DNA from: Pseudomonas gingeri
GTDB taxonomy: Bacteria > Pseudomonadota > Gammaproteobacteria > Pseudomonadales > Pseudomonadaceae
DNA: 64,000 nt
Direction of reading: 5' to 3'
Assembly: GCF_013385635.1 (NCBI RefSeq)
Contig: NZ_JACAPR010000007.1
Location: 1-64,000, forward strand
The notes beneath the pieces were generated by a model. It saw only the letters and a program-made list of their open reading frames with translations, was not told where the DNA came from and searched no databases. The position numbers and the translations under genes were made by a program. Below are positions 18,106 to 27,361 of the stretch, piece after piece (position 1 is the stretch's first letter; each line of letters starts with the position of its first letter).

Positions 18106-19206
18106 ATGCCCAAGGGTTCGACCTTTTTCGCGGTTTTCCTGCTGCTTGTCACCTCCGCCGTCCGTGCCGAAAACTGGCCCGGTGCCGACTGGGCCCAAGG
18201 GCCGAAGGTTGCCGGTCCTGCCGTCGAAGCCCTGCAGGCCTATGCCTTTGCGCCGCGCGACGATACGACCCGCAAAGGCGTGCGCACCGACGCCTTGCTG
18301 GTGATCCACCAGGGCCGGATCGTCTACGAGCAATATGCCGGACCGACCCGTGTCGATACCCCGCACCTCACCTGGTCGATCAGCAAGAGCATCATGGCGA
18401 CGGTCATGGGCGTCGCCTACGGCGAGGGGCTGTTCCAACTGCACGATCCGGTGGCGAAGTTCTACCCGGCTTTCCAGGCCCACCCCAAGGTCACCCTGGA
18501 GCACCTGTTGAACTGGTCGTCGGGTATCGACTGGCAGGAGGACTATGAATACGCGCCGCTGAAGTCCTCGGTGGTGGCGATGCTCTACACCCTCGGCCAT
18601 GCCGACATGGCCGGCTATACCGCCGGTCATGGCGAGTACAGCGCACCCGGCCGGGCTTTCCGTTATTCCAGCGGTGACAGCAACGTCCTGGCGGCGGCCC
18701 TGCGCAATATCGTCGGCGCCCAGCGTTATCCGGACTATCCCTGGACGGCCCTGTTCGACCCGCTGGGTATCCACGGTGCGGTGTGGGAGCGTGATGGCAG
18801 TGGCACCTTCGTGGCGTCGTCCTACGCCTATATGACCGCCCGCGACCTGGCCCGGATCGGCCTGCTGATGGAGCGCAATGGCCACTGGCAGGACCGGCAA
18901 CTGCTGCCCAGGGCCTGGGTCGATTTCAACCGGCGCCCGTTTCCCGGCTACAAGCCGGGGCAGGATGAAGCCGTGGCGGGAGGCCAGTGGTGGCTCAATC
19001 GCTCCATCGACGGGGCGCCCAAGCCTTGGCCGGACGCGCCGTCGGATACCTTCGCCGCCCTCGGGCACTGGGGACAGGTGTTGTACGTGATTCCCAGCGC
19101 CGGCCTGGTGATCGTGCGCTATGGCGATGACCGCGACGGCAGCTACCGTCACAACGAACTGCTCAAGCGGGCCATGGTGGCCTTTGCGCCGAAGGTGCTG
19201 CCATGA
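18106..19206 (+). CDS. Periplasmic serine hydrolase, beta-lactamase class C fold
   Basis: The start at 18106 (MPKGSTFFAVFLLLVTSAVRA) gives a Sec signal peptide and 366 residues; the frame is open to 18040. The S-x-x-K catalytic motif is SISK in HLTWSISKSIMATVMG (about residue 93), followed by a YxS-type motif in FRYSSGDSN and a C-terminal HWGQ. This is the esterase/6-aminohexanoate-hydrolase-like branch of the PBP fold, and the substrate is unknown. It overlaps the next gene by 4 bases (ATGA). Confidence 0.88.
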   Translation: MPKGSTFFAVFLLLVTSAVRAENWPGADWAQGPKVAGPAVEALQAYAFAPRDDTTRKGVRTDALLVIHQGRIVYEQYAGPTRVDTPHLTWSISKSIMATVMGVAYGEGLFQLHDPVAKFYPAFQAHPKVTLEHLLNWSSGIDWQEDYEYAPLKSSVVAMLYTLGHADMAGYTAGHGEYSAPGRAFRYSSGDSNVLAAALRNIVGAQRYPDYPWTALFDPLGIHGAVWERDGSGTFVASSYAYMTARDLARIGLLMERNGHWQDRQLLPRAWVDFNRRPFPGYKPGQDEAVAGGQWWLNRSIDGAPKPWPDAPSDTFAALGHWGQVLYVIPSAGLVIVRYGDDRDGSYRHNELLKRAMVAFAPKVLP

Positions 19207-19532
19207 CGTCCACGGGGTTTATCCGCCGCCGCCCGTTTCTCAGCCTGCTGGCGTTGCTGCTGTTGGCGCTGTTCTCCTGGACCTGGCACGAGCGTGTCGC
19301 CCTGCGGGCCTTTCCGCAGATCATCAGTGCCTATACCGCCAAGGAATATTGCTCCTGCCGGTATGTCATGAACAATGCCGCCGACTACTGCCTCGGCTAT
19401 GTGAAACAGTCGGTGCCGATCAGCCGTTTTGTCGACGACCCGAGCCAGCGCCGGGTCAGTGCCGAAGGCCTCGGGCGCAGCAGCACGGCGGTCTGGGTCG
19501 GTGAGCGCGAAGGCTGTCGGCTGGAGCCCTGA
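19203..19532 (+). CDS. Small membrane-anchored or secreted protein, unknown
   Basis: The 109-residue protein has basic residues at the N-terminus, then a hydrophobic helix (PFLSLLALLLLALFSWTW), and a short C-terminal domain with four cysteines (EYCSCRYVMNN, DYCLGYV, REGCRLEP) that could form two disulfides in the periplasm. It is translationally coupled to the serine hydrolase, so the two may act together. No named family is recognised. Confidence 0.8.
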   Translation: MTSTGFIRRRPFLSLLALLLLALFSWTWHERVALRAFPQIISAYTAKEYCSCRYVMNNAADYCLGYVKQSVPISRFVDDPSQRRVSAEGLGRSSTAVWVGEREGCRLEP

Positions 19533-19596
19533 GACGTCGTTTGCCACCTCAACCGCCGCCGGTTAAGGTGACGCCTACGTTCAATCAGGAGCTTGC

Positions 19597-20175
19597 ATGC
19601 ACCGGTCCCGCCTTCTTCTGGCCCTGCTCGGGGCACTGGCCCTGCCGGCCCAGGCCAACTGGTACCTGGACAATGAGTCTTCGCGCCTGTCGTTTGTCAC
19701 CACCAGGAACGCCGATATCTCCGAAGTCCACCGCTTCCTGACCCTGCACGGTAAGGTCGATAGCCAGGGGCTGGCGACCCTCGAGGTCGAGCTGGAGTCG
19801 GTCAATACCGGCATACCCTTGCGCGACGAGCGCCTGCGTCGCGACCTCTTCGAAATCAAGGCCCACCCCGAAGCGCAGGTCACCGCGCAGATCAATGTCC
19901 AGCCGATCAACGACCTGGCACCCGGTGCCCAGCTTGAACTGCGCCTGCCGCTGGTGGTCAGGCTGCATGGCCAGGAGCACAGCTACAACGCCGAATTGCT
20001 GGCGACCCGTCTCGATGACCGGCGCTTCCAGGTCGTGACCCTGGAGCCTCTGGTGGTGCACGCCGAGGATTTCGACCTCTTACCGGGCCTCACGGCGTTG
20101 CGCAAGGTTGCCGGGCTGTCGGCCATCAGTCTGTCGGTACCGGTGGGCGCGGTGCTGATTTTCACGGCGCGCTGA
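19597..20175 (+). CDS. YceI-family periplasmic protein
   Basis: This 192-residue protein has a signal peptide (MHRSRLLLALLGALALPAQA) and a YceI lipocalin-like beta-barrel: WYLDNESSRLSFVTTRNADISEVHRF, then the RDERLRRDLFEIKAHPEAQV segment that marks the family. YceI proteins bind isoprenoid-like lipids. The final SVPVGAVLIFTAR is typical. The next gene begins one base after its stop, so the two are likely co-transcribed. Confidence 0.9.
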   Translation: MHRSRLLLALLGALALPAQANWYLDNESSRLSFVTTRNADISEVHRFLTLHGKVDSQGLATLEVELESVNTGIPLRDERLRRDLFEIKAHPEAQVTAQINVQPINDLAPGAQLELRLPLVVRLHGQEHSYNAELLATRLDDRRFQVVTLEPLVVHAEDFDLLPGLTALRKVAGLSAISLSVPVGAVLIFTAR

Positions 20176-20176
20176 A

Positions 20177-21334
20177 ATGGCCGGCGCGGTCTTTCCCTGG
20201 CGCAGCGACAATGCCTTCGAGCTGCTGATCGACGGCCCGGAGTTCTTTCCGCGCATGCTGGTGGCGATTGCCCGGGCCGAATGCCAGGTCGAACTCGAGC
20301 TGTACCTGGTGGAGGCCGGCGAGTGCGCCGAAGCCATGGTCCAGGCGCTGGTCCAGGCGGCCGAGCGTGGGGTGCAGGTGCGCTGCCTGTTCGATGACTA
20401 TGGCAGCCTGGCCTTTACCCTGGGCTTGCGTCGGCGGCTGCTCGAGGCCGGGGTCGAACTGCGCTTCTATAACCGCCTGCGCTGGCGGCGTGGCATGCGC
20501 AACCTGTATCGCGATCACCGCAAGCTGCTGCTGGTGGACAAGTCCATGGCGGTGGTCGGAGGCACCGGCGTCACCGACGAATTCTGGACGCCTGGCAACG
20601 ACCGTTTCGAATGGCACGAAGTCATGGTGCAGATCCGTGGTCCGCTGGTGCTCGACTGGCAGTTGCTGTTCGACCGTCAGTGGCTGGCCAACGAGCAACG
20701 CACCGCCTGGAAACCCGTTGCCCATTTCGGCCTGACGCGCGTGCCACGGCTACCGGTGGCGGGGCAGGGCATGGGGCGGGTGGCCTACGCCGATGCCCGG
20801 CAACATCGCGATATCCTGCAGTCGCTGATCCGTGCGCTGAGTGGCAGCAAGCAGCGGATCTGGCTGGCGACCCCGTATTTCCTGCCCACCTGGAAGGTCC
20901 GGCGTTCATTGCGCCGGGCCGCCCAGCGCGGGGTTGACGTGCGGCTGCTGCTGACCGGGCCGCGTACCGATCATCCTTCAGTGCGTTATGCCGGCCATCG
21001 TTACTACCCGCGCCTGCTCAGGGCGGGAGTGCAGATCTTCGAATACCAGCCATGTTTCCTGCATTTGAAGATGGTGCTGGTCGACGATTGGGTCAGCATC
21101 GGCTCGTGCAATTTCGATCACTGGAACCTGCGCTTCAATCTGGAAGCCAACCTCGAAGCGCTTGATCCGCCATTGACCGCAGCCGTGATGGCCAGCTTTA
21201 TCAGTGATTTCGCCCTCAGCCAGCCGGTCAGCCTCGAAGCCTGGAAGGCGCGGCCGTTGTGGCGCCGGGTGAAACAGCGGCTATGGGGTTGGGTCGACCG
21301 CCTGGTGGTGAACCTGCTCGACCGTCGGCACTGA
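20177..21334 (+). CDS. Phospholipase D-superfamily cardiolipin synthase, ClsB-like
   Basis: The 385-residue protein has two HKD motifs: HRKLLLVDKSMAVVGG near residue 115 and HLKMVLVDDWVSIGSCN near residue 295. No N-terminal membrane helices are present, as in ClsB (YbhO) rather than ClsA. It would join phospholipids into cardiolipin at the inner membrane. It is 1 base downstream of the YceI gene. Basic C-terminal stretch RPLWRRVKQRLWGW is likely membrane-associating. Confidence 0.88.
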   Translation: MAGAVFPWRSDNAFELLIDGPEFFPRMLVAIARAECQVELELYLVEAGECAEAMVQALVQAAERGVQVRCLFDDYGSLAFTLGLRRRLLEAGVELRFYNRLRWRRGMRNLYRDHRKLLLVDKSMAVVGGTGVTDEFWTPGNDRFEWHEVMVQIRGPLVLDWQLLFDRQWLANEQRTAWKPVAHFGLTRVPRLPVAGQGMGRVAYADARQHRDILQSLIRALSGSKQRIWLATPYFLPTWKVRRSLRRAAQRGVDVRLLLTGPRTDHPSVRYAGHRYYPRLLRAGVQIFEYQPCFLHLKMVLVDDWVSIGSCNFDHWNLRFNLEANLEALDPPLTAAVMASFISDFALSQPVSLEAWKARPLWRRVKQRLWGWVDRLVVNLLDRRH

Positions 21335-21435
21335 TCGATTGTGCAACAGTGTCCCACAGGTCGCATTCAGGGTATTGCGACCGGTTTCCCTGGGATAGAC
21401 TCCAGCCAATTCTTCCTATGTACGGGAACACCCCC

Positions 21436-22074
21436 ATGACTCCATCGTTGCTTATGGCCGTCCTCGCGTCCGGCTTTATCTATGGCATCACTCCCGGTCC
21501 CGGTGTGCTGGCGGTATTCGGCATTGGTGCGGCGCGCGGACGGAGGGCCGGTGCCGGGTTTCTCTGCGGTCATCTGCTGGGGGATGTGATCTGGTGCAGT
21601 ACCGCGCTGATTGCGATTGTCGGTGCGCGGGAAGTCGGCAGCACCGCCTTCGATGTGCTGGGCGTCATCAGCGGCCTCTACCTGTTCTGGCTGGGCTGGC
21701 GGGCACTGCGCAGCCGTCGTTCCAGCGGCGAATCCCCCCAGGGTGCGGCCCGGCAACCGTTCTGGCATGGCATCCTGTTCGGCCTGACCAATCCCAAGGC
21801 CTACCCGGTGGCGGTCGCGACTTTTACCGCCTTGCTCTCCAGCCGTGCCGAGCTACTCAGCTGGTCGATGCTGCCGGCGCTGATTTTTCTCAGTTTCCTT
21901 GGCGGCGTGCTGGCATACGCTATTCTCATCGGTGTTGTCGGTGCCCAGCGGGTGCGGGTGCTGTATCAGCGCCACGAATTGATGATTACTCGTTTGTGCG
22001 GTGTGATGTTCATCGGCTTTGCCATAAATGCGCTGACTCATGCGCTGCCGGGATTACTGCCGAACAAGGCTTGA
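21436..22074 (+). CDS. LysE/RhtB-family amino acid exporter
   Basis: Start at the ATG at 21436 gives 212 residues (MTPSLLMAVLASGFIYGITPGPGVLAV), the standard first helix of the family with the G-x-T-P-G-P motif. About six membrane helices follow, with the family stretch FGLTNPKAYPVAVATF in the middle. The open frame extends back to 21259 inside the upstream gene, but that extension is not expected. The exported amino acid is not predictable. Confidence 0.88.
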   Translation: MTPSLLMAVLASGFIYGITPGPGVLAVFGIGAARGRRAGAGFLCGHLLGDVIWCSTALIAIVGAREVGSTAFDVLGVISGLYLFWLGWRALRSRRSSGESPQGAARQPFWHGILFGLTNPKAYPVAVATFTALLSSRAELLSWSMLPALIFLSFLGGVLAYAILIGVVGAQRVRVLYQRHELMITRLCGVMFIGFAINALTHALPGLLPNKA

Positions 22075-22154
22075 GTCAACGGCGAGGGGGGCAGGGAGCC
22101 GCGTTTTTCCAGGGATCGATACTGACGCTTAATTTTTCGGGCGATCGCTTTCTG

Positions 22155-23432
22155 ATGGAAACGAAGACTGTCACACCGCTGGCCAGCTATATCGACCTGC
22201 TGCTTGATGCGGTGTGTGCCGTTGATGTCGAAGGGCGTTTTGTTTTTGTCAGTGCCGCCTGCGAGCGCATCTTCGGCTATACGCCGGACGAACTGATCGG
22301 CACCGCGATGATCGAGCTGGTCCTGCCCGCCGACCGCGAGCGGACCCTCAGGGCCGCCAGTGAAATCATGGCCGGCGAGCCCAAGCCACATTTTGAAAAC
22401 CGCTATGTGCGCAAGGACGGCCAGGTGGTGCATATCATGTGGTCGGCGCGCTGGTCCGAGGCCGATCAACTGCGTATCGCCGTGGCCCGGGACATCACCG
22501 AGCGCAAGCTCGCCGAGGCGAAGCAGGCGGCGCTCTATGCGATTTCCGAGGCCGCCCATGCGACCGAAGACCTGCTGACCCTGTTCCAGCGGATACACCG
22601 GATCATCGGCGAATGGTTGCCGGCGCAGAACTTCTGCGTGGCGCTGTATGACGTGCCGCGGGACCAGTTGAGTTTCCCCTATCACATCGACGACCGACGA
22701 GCACAGTGCAACGCCGATGGCCACTGCGCCCAGATCGTGCGCAGTGGCCTGCCGTTGCTACTGAACGACGAGGACGCACCTTGTCTCGGCGTACCACTGA
22801 CCTCGCAGAACGGCATCATTGGCGCACTGCTGGCAAAGAGTTCGGATGGTGAGCGCTACACCGAGCACGACCAGGATCTGCTGCAGTTCGTCTCGGCCCA
22901 GGTCGCCGCGGCCATCGAACGCAAGCAACTGCATGCGCGCCTGCAATACATGGCGCGTTACGACCAGTTGACCCACTTGCCCAACCGGGCGTTTTTGCAG
23001 GAGCGCCTGAAGGCGGCGCTGGCCAGGGCGCGGCGTGAGCACGGGCAGTTGGCGTTGCTGTATGTCGACCTGGACAAGTTCAAGCAGGTCAACGACAACT
23101 TCGGCCATGGCGTGGGCGACCTGCTCTTGCAGGAAGTGGCCCGGCGTCTGCAGCAATGCGTACGCGAAACCGATACCGTGGCCCGTATCGGCGGGGATGA
23201 GTTCGTCATTCTGCTGGAGCAACTGCACCTGCGCGAACACGCCACCCAGGTTGCCGACAAGATCCGTCGCCAGCTCAACGAACCGATGGTCTGGGAGGAT
23301 TGCGAACTGAGCATCATGCCGAGCATCGGCATTGCCCTGTACCCGGAAAACGGCGAGGAGGCGCAGCAGCTGTTCAAGCATGCGGACGAGGCGATGTATG
23401 GGGCAAAGCGCGCAGGTCTGGTAACTCATTGA
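22155..23432 (+). CDS. PAS-GAF-GGDEF diguanylate cyclase
   Basis: The 425-residue protein begins METKTVTPLASYIDLLLDAV; the frame runs back to 21594 inside the LysE gene but the N-terminal PAS starts here. A PAS domain covers about residues 10-125 (AACERIFGYTPDELIG; RDITERKLAEA), a GAF domain about 130-260, and the GGDEF domain the rest. The active site GGDEF is intact at residues 346-350, and the inhibitory RxxD site (RETD) sits 5 residues before it. It has no membrane helix, so it is a cytosolic c-di-GMP synthase. Confidence 0.9.
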   Translation: METKTVTPLASYIDLLLDAVCAVDVEGRFVFVSAACERIFGYTPDELIGTAMIELVLPADRERTLRAASEIMAGEPKPHFENRYVRKDGQVVHIMWSARWSEADQLRIAVARDITERKLAEAKQAALYAISEAAHATEDLLTLFQRIHRIIGEWLPAQNFCVALYDVPRDQLSFPYHIDDRRAQCNADGHCAQIVRSGLPLLLNDEDAPCLGVPLTSQNGIIGALLAKSSDGERYTEHDQDLLQFVSAQVAAAIERKQLHARLQYMARYDQLTHLPNRAFLQERLKAALARARREHGQLALLYVDLDKFKQVNDNFGHGVGDLLLQEVARRLQQCVRETDTVARIGGDEFVILLEQLHLREHATQVADKIRRQLNEPMVWEDCELSIMPSIGIALYPENGEEAQQLFKHADEAMYGAKRAGLVTH

Positions 23433-23461
23433 GGCAGTGGAAAGGTATTTTGAAAAGTGAT

Positions 23462-23497
23462 CTATAAATCACATTTAGCATGTAATGTGATTTATAG
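23462..23497. promoter_or_regulatory. Perfect inverted repeat before hipB, likely its operator
   Basis: CTATAAATCACATT (23462-23475) and AATGTGATTTATAG (23484-23497) form perfect 14-base arms around an 8-base spacer. It ends 5 bases before the hipB start. This position suits autoregulation by HipB, which in E. coli binds palindromes upstream of hipBA. Confidence 0.8.
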
Positions 23498-23502
23498 CCG
23501 AC

Positions 23503-23757
23503 ATGAACGATCTTCTGGTTCAGGATCAATTCGCCCAGCAGTTGCGGGCCTTGCGTAAACGCCGTGGCCTGACCCAGGCGCAGGTTGCCGCACTGGCGAT
23601 GATTGACCGCAAGCAAGTGATCCTGGTCGAAAAGGGCTTGGGCAGTGTGTCTTTCGAGTTCTACAGCAAGGTCATCGCCGCCCTGGGATGCTCCATCGAA
23701 ATCAAGCCGGCGACACGCCCGACGCTGGAAGAGTTGCAGGGTATTTTCAATGAATAA
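23503..23757 (+). CDS. hipB: HipB-type XRE antitoxin
   Basis: This 84-residue protein has an XRE helix-turn-helix (LRALRKRRGLTQAQVAALAMIDRKQVILVEKG, about residues 15-46) and the C-terminal segment KVIAALGCSIEIKPA of HipB-like antitoxins. It overlaps the downstream hipA by 8 bases (AATGAATAA). The antitoxin frame is intact while the toxin is not, so it may now act only as a repressor on the palindrome upstream. Confidence 0.87.
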   Translation: MNDLLVQDQFAQQLRALRKRRGLTQAQVAALAMIDRKQVILVEKGLGSVSFEFYSKVIAALGCSIEIKPATRPTLEELQGIFNE

Positions 23758-24752
23758 CCCTCTGTCTCTTGAAGTGGTGACACCCTTCGGCTTTGCCGGT
23801 GATCTGTTTTTTTCCGATCACGCAAAGCACTACGTATTCCGTTATGACCGACAGGCAATACCTGCCCATGATCTTTGTCTCTCGATGCCGGTACGTATCG
23901 ATGAGTATCCCAGCGACCAGATGCATCCGATTTTCCAGATGAACCTTCCAGAAGGTTTCCTGCTTGATGAATTGAAGCGGCGCCTGTCGAAAGTCGCCCG
24001 CCTTGATCCGATGATGCTGTTGGCGATTTCAGGCAGCGGTCATCCGATTGGTCGGGTGCGGGTCAGGGCCCCTGAAGCGGTGACCCGGCCGCAGCGACTT
24101 TCCTGGCCTGGCAATCAACGAGTTTCTCTGCATGTCCATGGCCAGGGAGGCGGGGCTGCCCGTGCCGGAGTTCTTCCTGTCGCAGAACCATGAGCTGTTC
24201 ATCATGCGTCGTTTTGATCGCACTCCGGAGGGCGAGCCGCTGGGGTTTGAAGATATGGCTGTGGTCACGGGGCGGGGGGCGGAAGCCAAGTACAATGGCA
24301 GCTATGAAATGCTGGCGAAGGCGATTGATATTTTCGTGGCAAAGGAGCACCAACTTCAGGATCTGCGGCTATTGTTCCGGATGGTCGCGCTGTCATGCAT
24401 CGTCGGCAATGGCGATGCCCATATGAAGAACTTCGGGCTGCTTTACAGCCCTCCTAGGGCGGGTGATGCACGTCTTTCTCCGGCCTACGACATCGTCAAT
24501 ACCACCGCCTATATCCCGGAGGATATGCTTGCTCTGACACTGAACGGCAGCAAGAGCCTGTTCGCTTCGTGCCTGGGTTTACTGGAGTTCGGTCGTCGTT
24601 GTCGCATTGATCAGCCCAGGCAGGAGATCTGTCAGGTCATGGCTGCTGTCGTCGATGTGTTGGAGCGTGAAACCTTGCTCTGTGAAGCAGTGCCGGCTGT
24701 GACTGCAGTGGTCAGGCAACAACTGAATCAGTTCGAGAGCAGTTTTGGTTGA
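23750..24752 (+). pseudogene. hipA: hipA toxin kinase, internally deleted and frameshifted
   Basis: The first part (ATG at 23750, MNNPLSLEVVTPFGFAGDLF to about 24080, RVRVRAPEAV) is a good HipA N-terminal domain. The second part is in another frame, from about 24096 (DFPGLAINEFLCMSMAREAG) to 24752, and contains the kinase catalytic segment GNGDAHMKNFGLL and the metal-binding AYDIVN. Between them HipA proteins normally have roughly 80-100 residues, including the phosphate-binding loop S-G-V-Q-P-K. That stretch is missing and the frames do not join; the first frame stops at 24193. The kinase should be inactive. Confidence 0.82.
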
Positions 24753-24863
24753 GCACAGCGGAGTGGGTTCTGTATCCATTTGCTTACGTGGCACTCAAGT
24801 CCGCTTACTGGGCGCCGATAAGTCGATACAAGGATCTCTATCACGCTTGAGCGAGCATTGGCC

Positions 24864-25361
24864 ATGGTTTCCATCAGCAACGTCACTATCCACAACCCGG
24901 CCTTGCAGGCCGTCCAGGGTGCTGCTGCGGCGTCGAAAGACAAGCCCGCCACTGCTTCGACCCAGCCGGTCGAAGGGGTTCAGGTGAAGATTTCTTCCGA
25001 AGGGCTGGCGGCGTCGAATGCTGCCAAGCCGACGGCCAAGAGCCCGGCAACCGCCCAGGCCCAGCAGATCGAAAAACTGCGCAAGATGATGGCTGAACTG
25101 CAAAAGCAGATGGCCGAGAAACAGGCGCAGATCCAGGCGGTTGCCAACAGCCAGTCGAGCGATGCCGAGAAGGCCAGCAAGGTCGAAGCGTTGAACACCG
25201 AAATGGCGACCCTCAGCGCATCCCTGACCAGCGCCACCGCGACCTTGTTCAACCTGATGAAGCAGAAACCGACGCCGGCGCTTTCGACCGAGCCTATCCC
25301 GGTGACGGCGACCGTGAAGTCGAATGATGCCCCGGCCGAGATGGCGCCGCTGGAGAGCTGA
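24864..25361 (+). CDS. Coiled-coil protein, FlxA-like, unknown role
   Basis: I take the ATG at 24864 (165 residues, MVSISNVTIHNPALQAVQG); an in-frame TTG two codons earlier is also possible. An Ala/Pro/Thr-rich N-terminal third is followed by a long heptad coiled coil with QQIEKLRKMMAELQKQMAEKQAQIQA (about residues 70-95), resembling FlxA-like proteins. The segment VEGVQVKISSEGLAAS resembles flagellin- or hook-type N-terminal motifs. No signal peptide or membrane helix. Function not known. Confidence 0.68.
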   Translation: MVSISNVTIHNPALQAVQGAAAASKDKPATASTQPVEGVQVKISSEGLAASNAAKPTAKSPATAQAQQIEKLRKMMAELQKQMAEKQAQIQAVANSQSSDAEKASKVEALNTEMATLSASLTSATATLFNLMKQKPTPALSTEPIPVTATVKSNDAPAEMAPLES

Positions 25362-25390
25362 CAGGCAGCCAAGGTCAAGCACGCTCTTTT

Positions 25391-25476
25391 GCAGGAGCAG
25401 AGCTTGCTCGCGAAGACGCTCTTGAGAGCGCTAAAAGCTTCGCGGCGGTGCGGCGCCCGGACAAGCACCGCTCCCA
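25391..25476. repeat. REP doublet, extended variant
   Basis: A REP half GCAGGAGCAGAGCTTGCTCG from 25391 faces an inverted half that ends near 25476. On the minus strand that half reads GTGGGAGCGGTGCTTGTCCG, then GGCGCCGCACCGCCGCGAAG and CTTTTAGCG. Almost the same extended half occurs at 39576-39613 and 43887-43924. Confidence 0.75.
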
Positions 25477-25582
25477 CGCACTGTTCCCACGGTTGATAGC
25501 ATTCAACCCGTTGACCTCAGGCTGCTCATTCGCCAAAGGACGGGTCGAGAGGGAGGCGTTCTCCCTGTCGGTTTTGCTCCCT

Positions 25583-25930
25583 TCAGCTTGTCGCTGTCAC
25601 CGGTTCATTCTCCAGCACCGAATCCACCATCCGCTGCGCCAGTTCGATCAGGTGCACCACGCCCATCGCCACCTTGCGGCTGGGGCCGTTGAGGTTGTCG
25701 GCGTTTTCATAGGCCGTGGCGGCTGCGGACTCCAGGATCGAGCTGGCATTGACCAGGACTTCTTCGCTGCTTTGAAAATCGGGCAGAGGCTCGCGTATTG
25801 ATATGGCGCCTGGGTGGTTTCTTTTGCGGAATGGCGGTAGATCGTAGTGCGCCAGGGCGCTATCAGCAGCCTTTGGATCAATCGTCTCGGGACTTGATGA
25901 ATCCGGCGGGTTCGGTGTGACCTTGAACAT
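25583..25930 (-). CDS. DUF6124-type small protein
   Basis: Start at the ATG at 25930 (115 residues, MFKVTPNPPDSSSPETID), preceded by GGAG with 7-base spacing. The N-terminus MFKVTPNPP and the C-terminal helix (SRKVAMGVVHLIELAQRMVDSVLE) are those of a small protein family common in Pseudomonas, which I recall as DUF6124. Several copies per genome are usual, and function is unknown. It has no membrane or signal sequence. Confidence 0.8.
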   Translation of the reverse strand: MFKVTPNPPDSSSPETIDPKAADSALAHYDLPPFRKRNHPGAISIREPLPDFQSSEEVLVNASSILESAAATAYENADNLNGPSRKVAMGVVHLIELAQRMVDSVLENEPVTATS

Positions 25931-26188
25931 GGCAAATCTCCAATCCAATTGAAGATAGCCATCCGGATTGGCAGGCACAAGCGGTCAGGATTTTCTAGGA
26001 AGTTTCAGTCAAAAGAAAGGGATGTGTCTTGCTGGCTCGGCAAAAACACTGGCTGATAGTAGCGAATCACAGAGGCTTCTGGACGCTTTGTATCTCTTCC
26101 TTTCTTTGTTCCATTTTGTGTCTACGCTCAAGGGCAGTCATTTTGCCAGTATGCCGAAGCACGGACTTGAACAGATAAGGAGTCGTTT

Positions 26189-27274
26189 ATGGAGTTCTTT
26201 GAAAAGCTTGCCAGTCTCGCCGCAAAGGTTCGTTTGCAAGGGGCTGCGATTCAAACGGAGGAGGCCACCAAAAACGCCTTTGTCATGCCGTTTATCAATA
26301 CCGTGCTCGGTTACGATGTTTTCGATCCGCTTGAGGTCACCCCGGAGTTTGTTTGCGATGTCGGGACGAAGAAGGGGGAAAAGATTGATTACGCGATCAT
26401 GAAGGATGGGGAGGTTCAGATACTGATCGAGTGCAAGAAAATCGGTGAGCCGCTCAATATCAATCACGCCTCGCAATTGTTTCGCTATTTTCACGTCACC
26501 AGTGCCAGGATTTCCATCCTTACCAATGGGCAGGTCTACAAGTTTTTTACTGATCTGGATGCGCCCAATAAAATGGATGAAAAGCCTTTTCTTGAACTTG
26601 ATTTGCTCGATATCGATGAGTACTCGGTTCCTGAGCTGACCAAACTCACCAAGTCGGCTTTTGATGTCGATTCGATTATAAACGCTGCCGGTGAACTGAA
26701 GTACGTCAGCCAGATCAAGAAGGTGATTGGCGCTCAAGTCAGCAAACCCGACGATGATTTTGTCAAAGTGTTTGCTTCAAGGGTCTACGACGGTGTGATT
26801 ACGCAGAAGGTTCGTGAGCAGTTTTATGAATTGACCCGAAAGGCACTTGGGCAATTTCTTAATGACCAGATCAATGACCGACTGAAATCTGCGATGAGCG
26901 GTGCACTTCAACCGACGATCAGTTCCCTTCCACCTTCGTCTGAGCTGCCAGAGAACATTGGCAGTCGTGAGGATTCAGACGAGAAAATCCTGACGACGCT
27001 GGAGGAACTCGAGGGTTACCACATCGTTCGTGCGGTGGTGCGCTCGGTCGTTGACGCGAAGAGAATCGTGCAACGGGATACCCAGAGCTACTTCGGGATT
27101 CTGCTGGACGATAACAATCGCAAGCCAATCTGTCGCTTGCATTTCAATCGCTCGCAAAAATACATCGGGATTTTCGACGAGGGAAAAAATGAAACGCGGC
27201 ACCCGATAAATTCCGTGGACGATATTTACGAGTATTCGGACCGGCTGAAGAAAACAGTGGGTTACTACGAATGA
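26189..27274 (+). CDS. HsdR_N-type restriction-fold nuclease protein, stand-alone
   Basis: The 361-residue protein begins with MEFFEKLASLAAKVRLQGAAIQTEEATKNAFVMPFI, matching the N-terminal domain of type I restriction R subunits. The PD-(D/E)xK core is visible as GEKIDYAIM followed by QILIECKKIG, near residues 65-85. No helicase or hsdM/hsdS genes are present. The C-terminal 100 residues (ILTTLEELEGYHIVRAVVRSV; YFGILLDDNNRKPICRLHFN) form a separate domain. AAGGAG precedes the ATG. GC is clearly lower than in the flanking core genes, suggesting transfer. A defence or mobile-element role is inference. Confidence 0.82.
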   Translation: MEFFEKLASLAAKVRLQGAAIQTEEATKNAFVMPFINTVLGYDVFDPLEVTPEFVCDVGTKKGEKIDYAIMKDGEVQILIECKKIGEPLNINHASQLFRYFHVTSARISILTNGQVYKFFTDLDAPNKMDEKPFLELDLLDIDEYSVPELTKLTKSAFDVDSIINAAGELKYVSQIKKVIGAQVSKPDDDFVKVFASRVYDGVITQKVREQFYELTRKALGQFLNDQINDRLKSAMSGALQPTISSLPPSSELPENIGSREDSDEKILTTLEELEGYHIVRAVVRSVVDAKRIVQRDTQSYFGILLDDNNRKPICRLHFNRSQKYIGIFDEGKNETRHPINSVDDIYEYSDRLKKTVGYYE

Positions 27275-27361
27275 ATTGTGAGATGGAGGTAAAAGCTCTT
27301 TAAACATCCGTTGATGTTCAGGCCAACTGGAGAGTGAGGGCGACTCTCCGGTTGAGATGAC

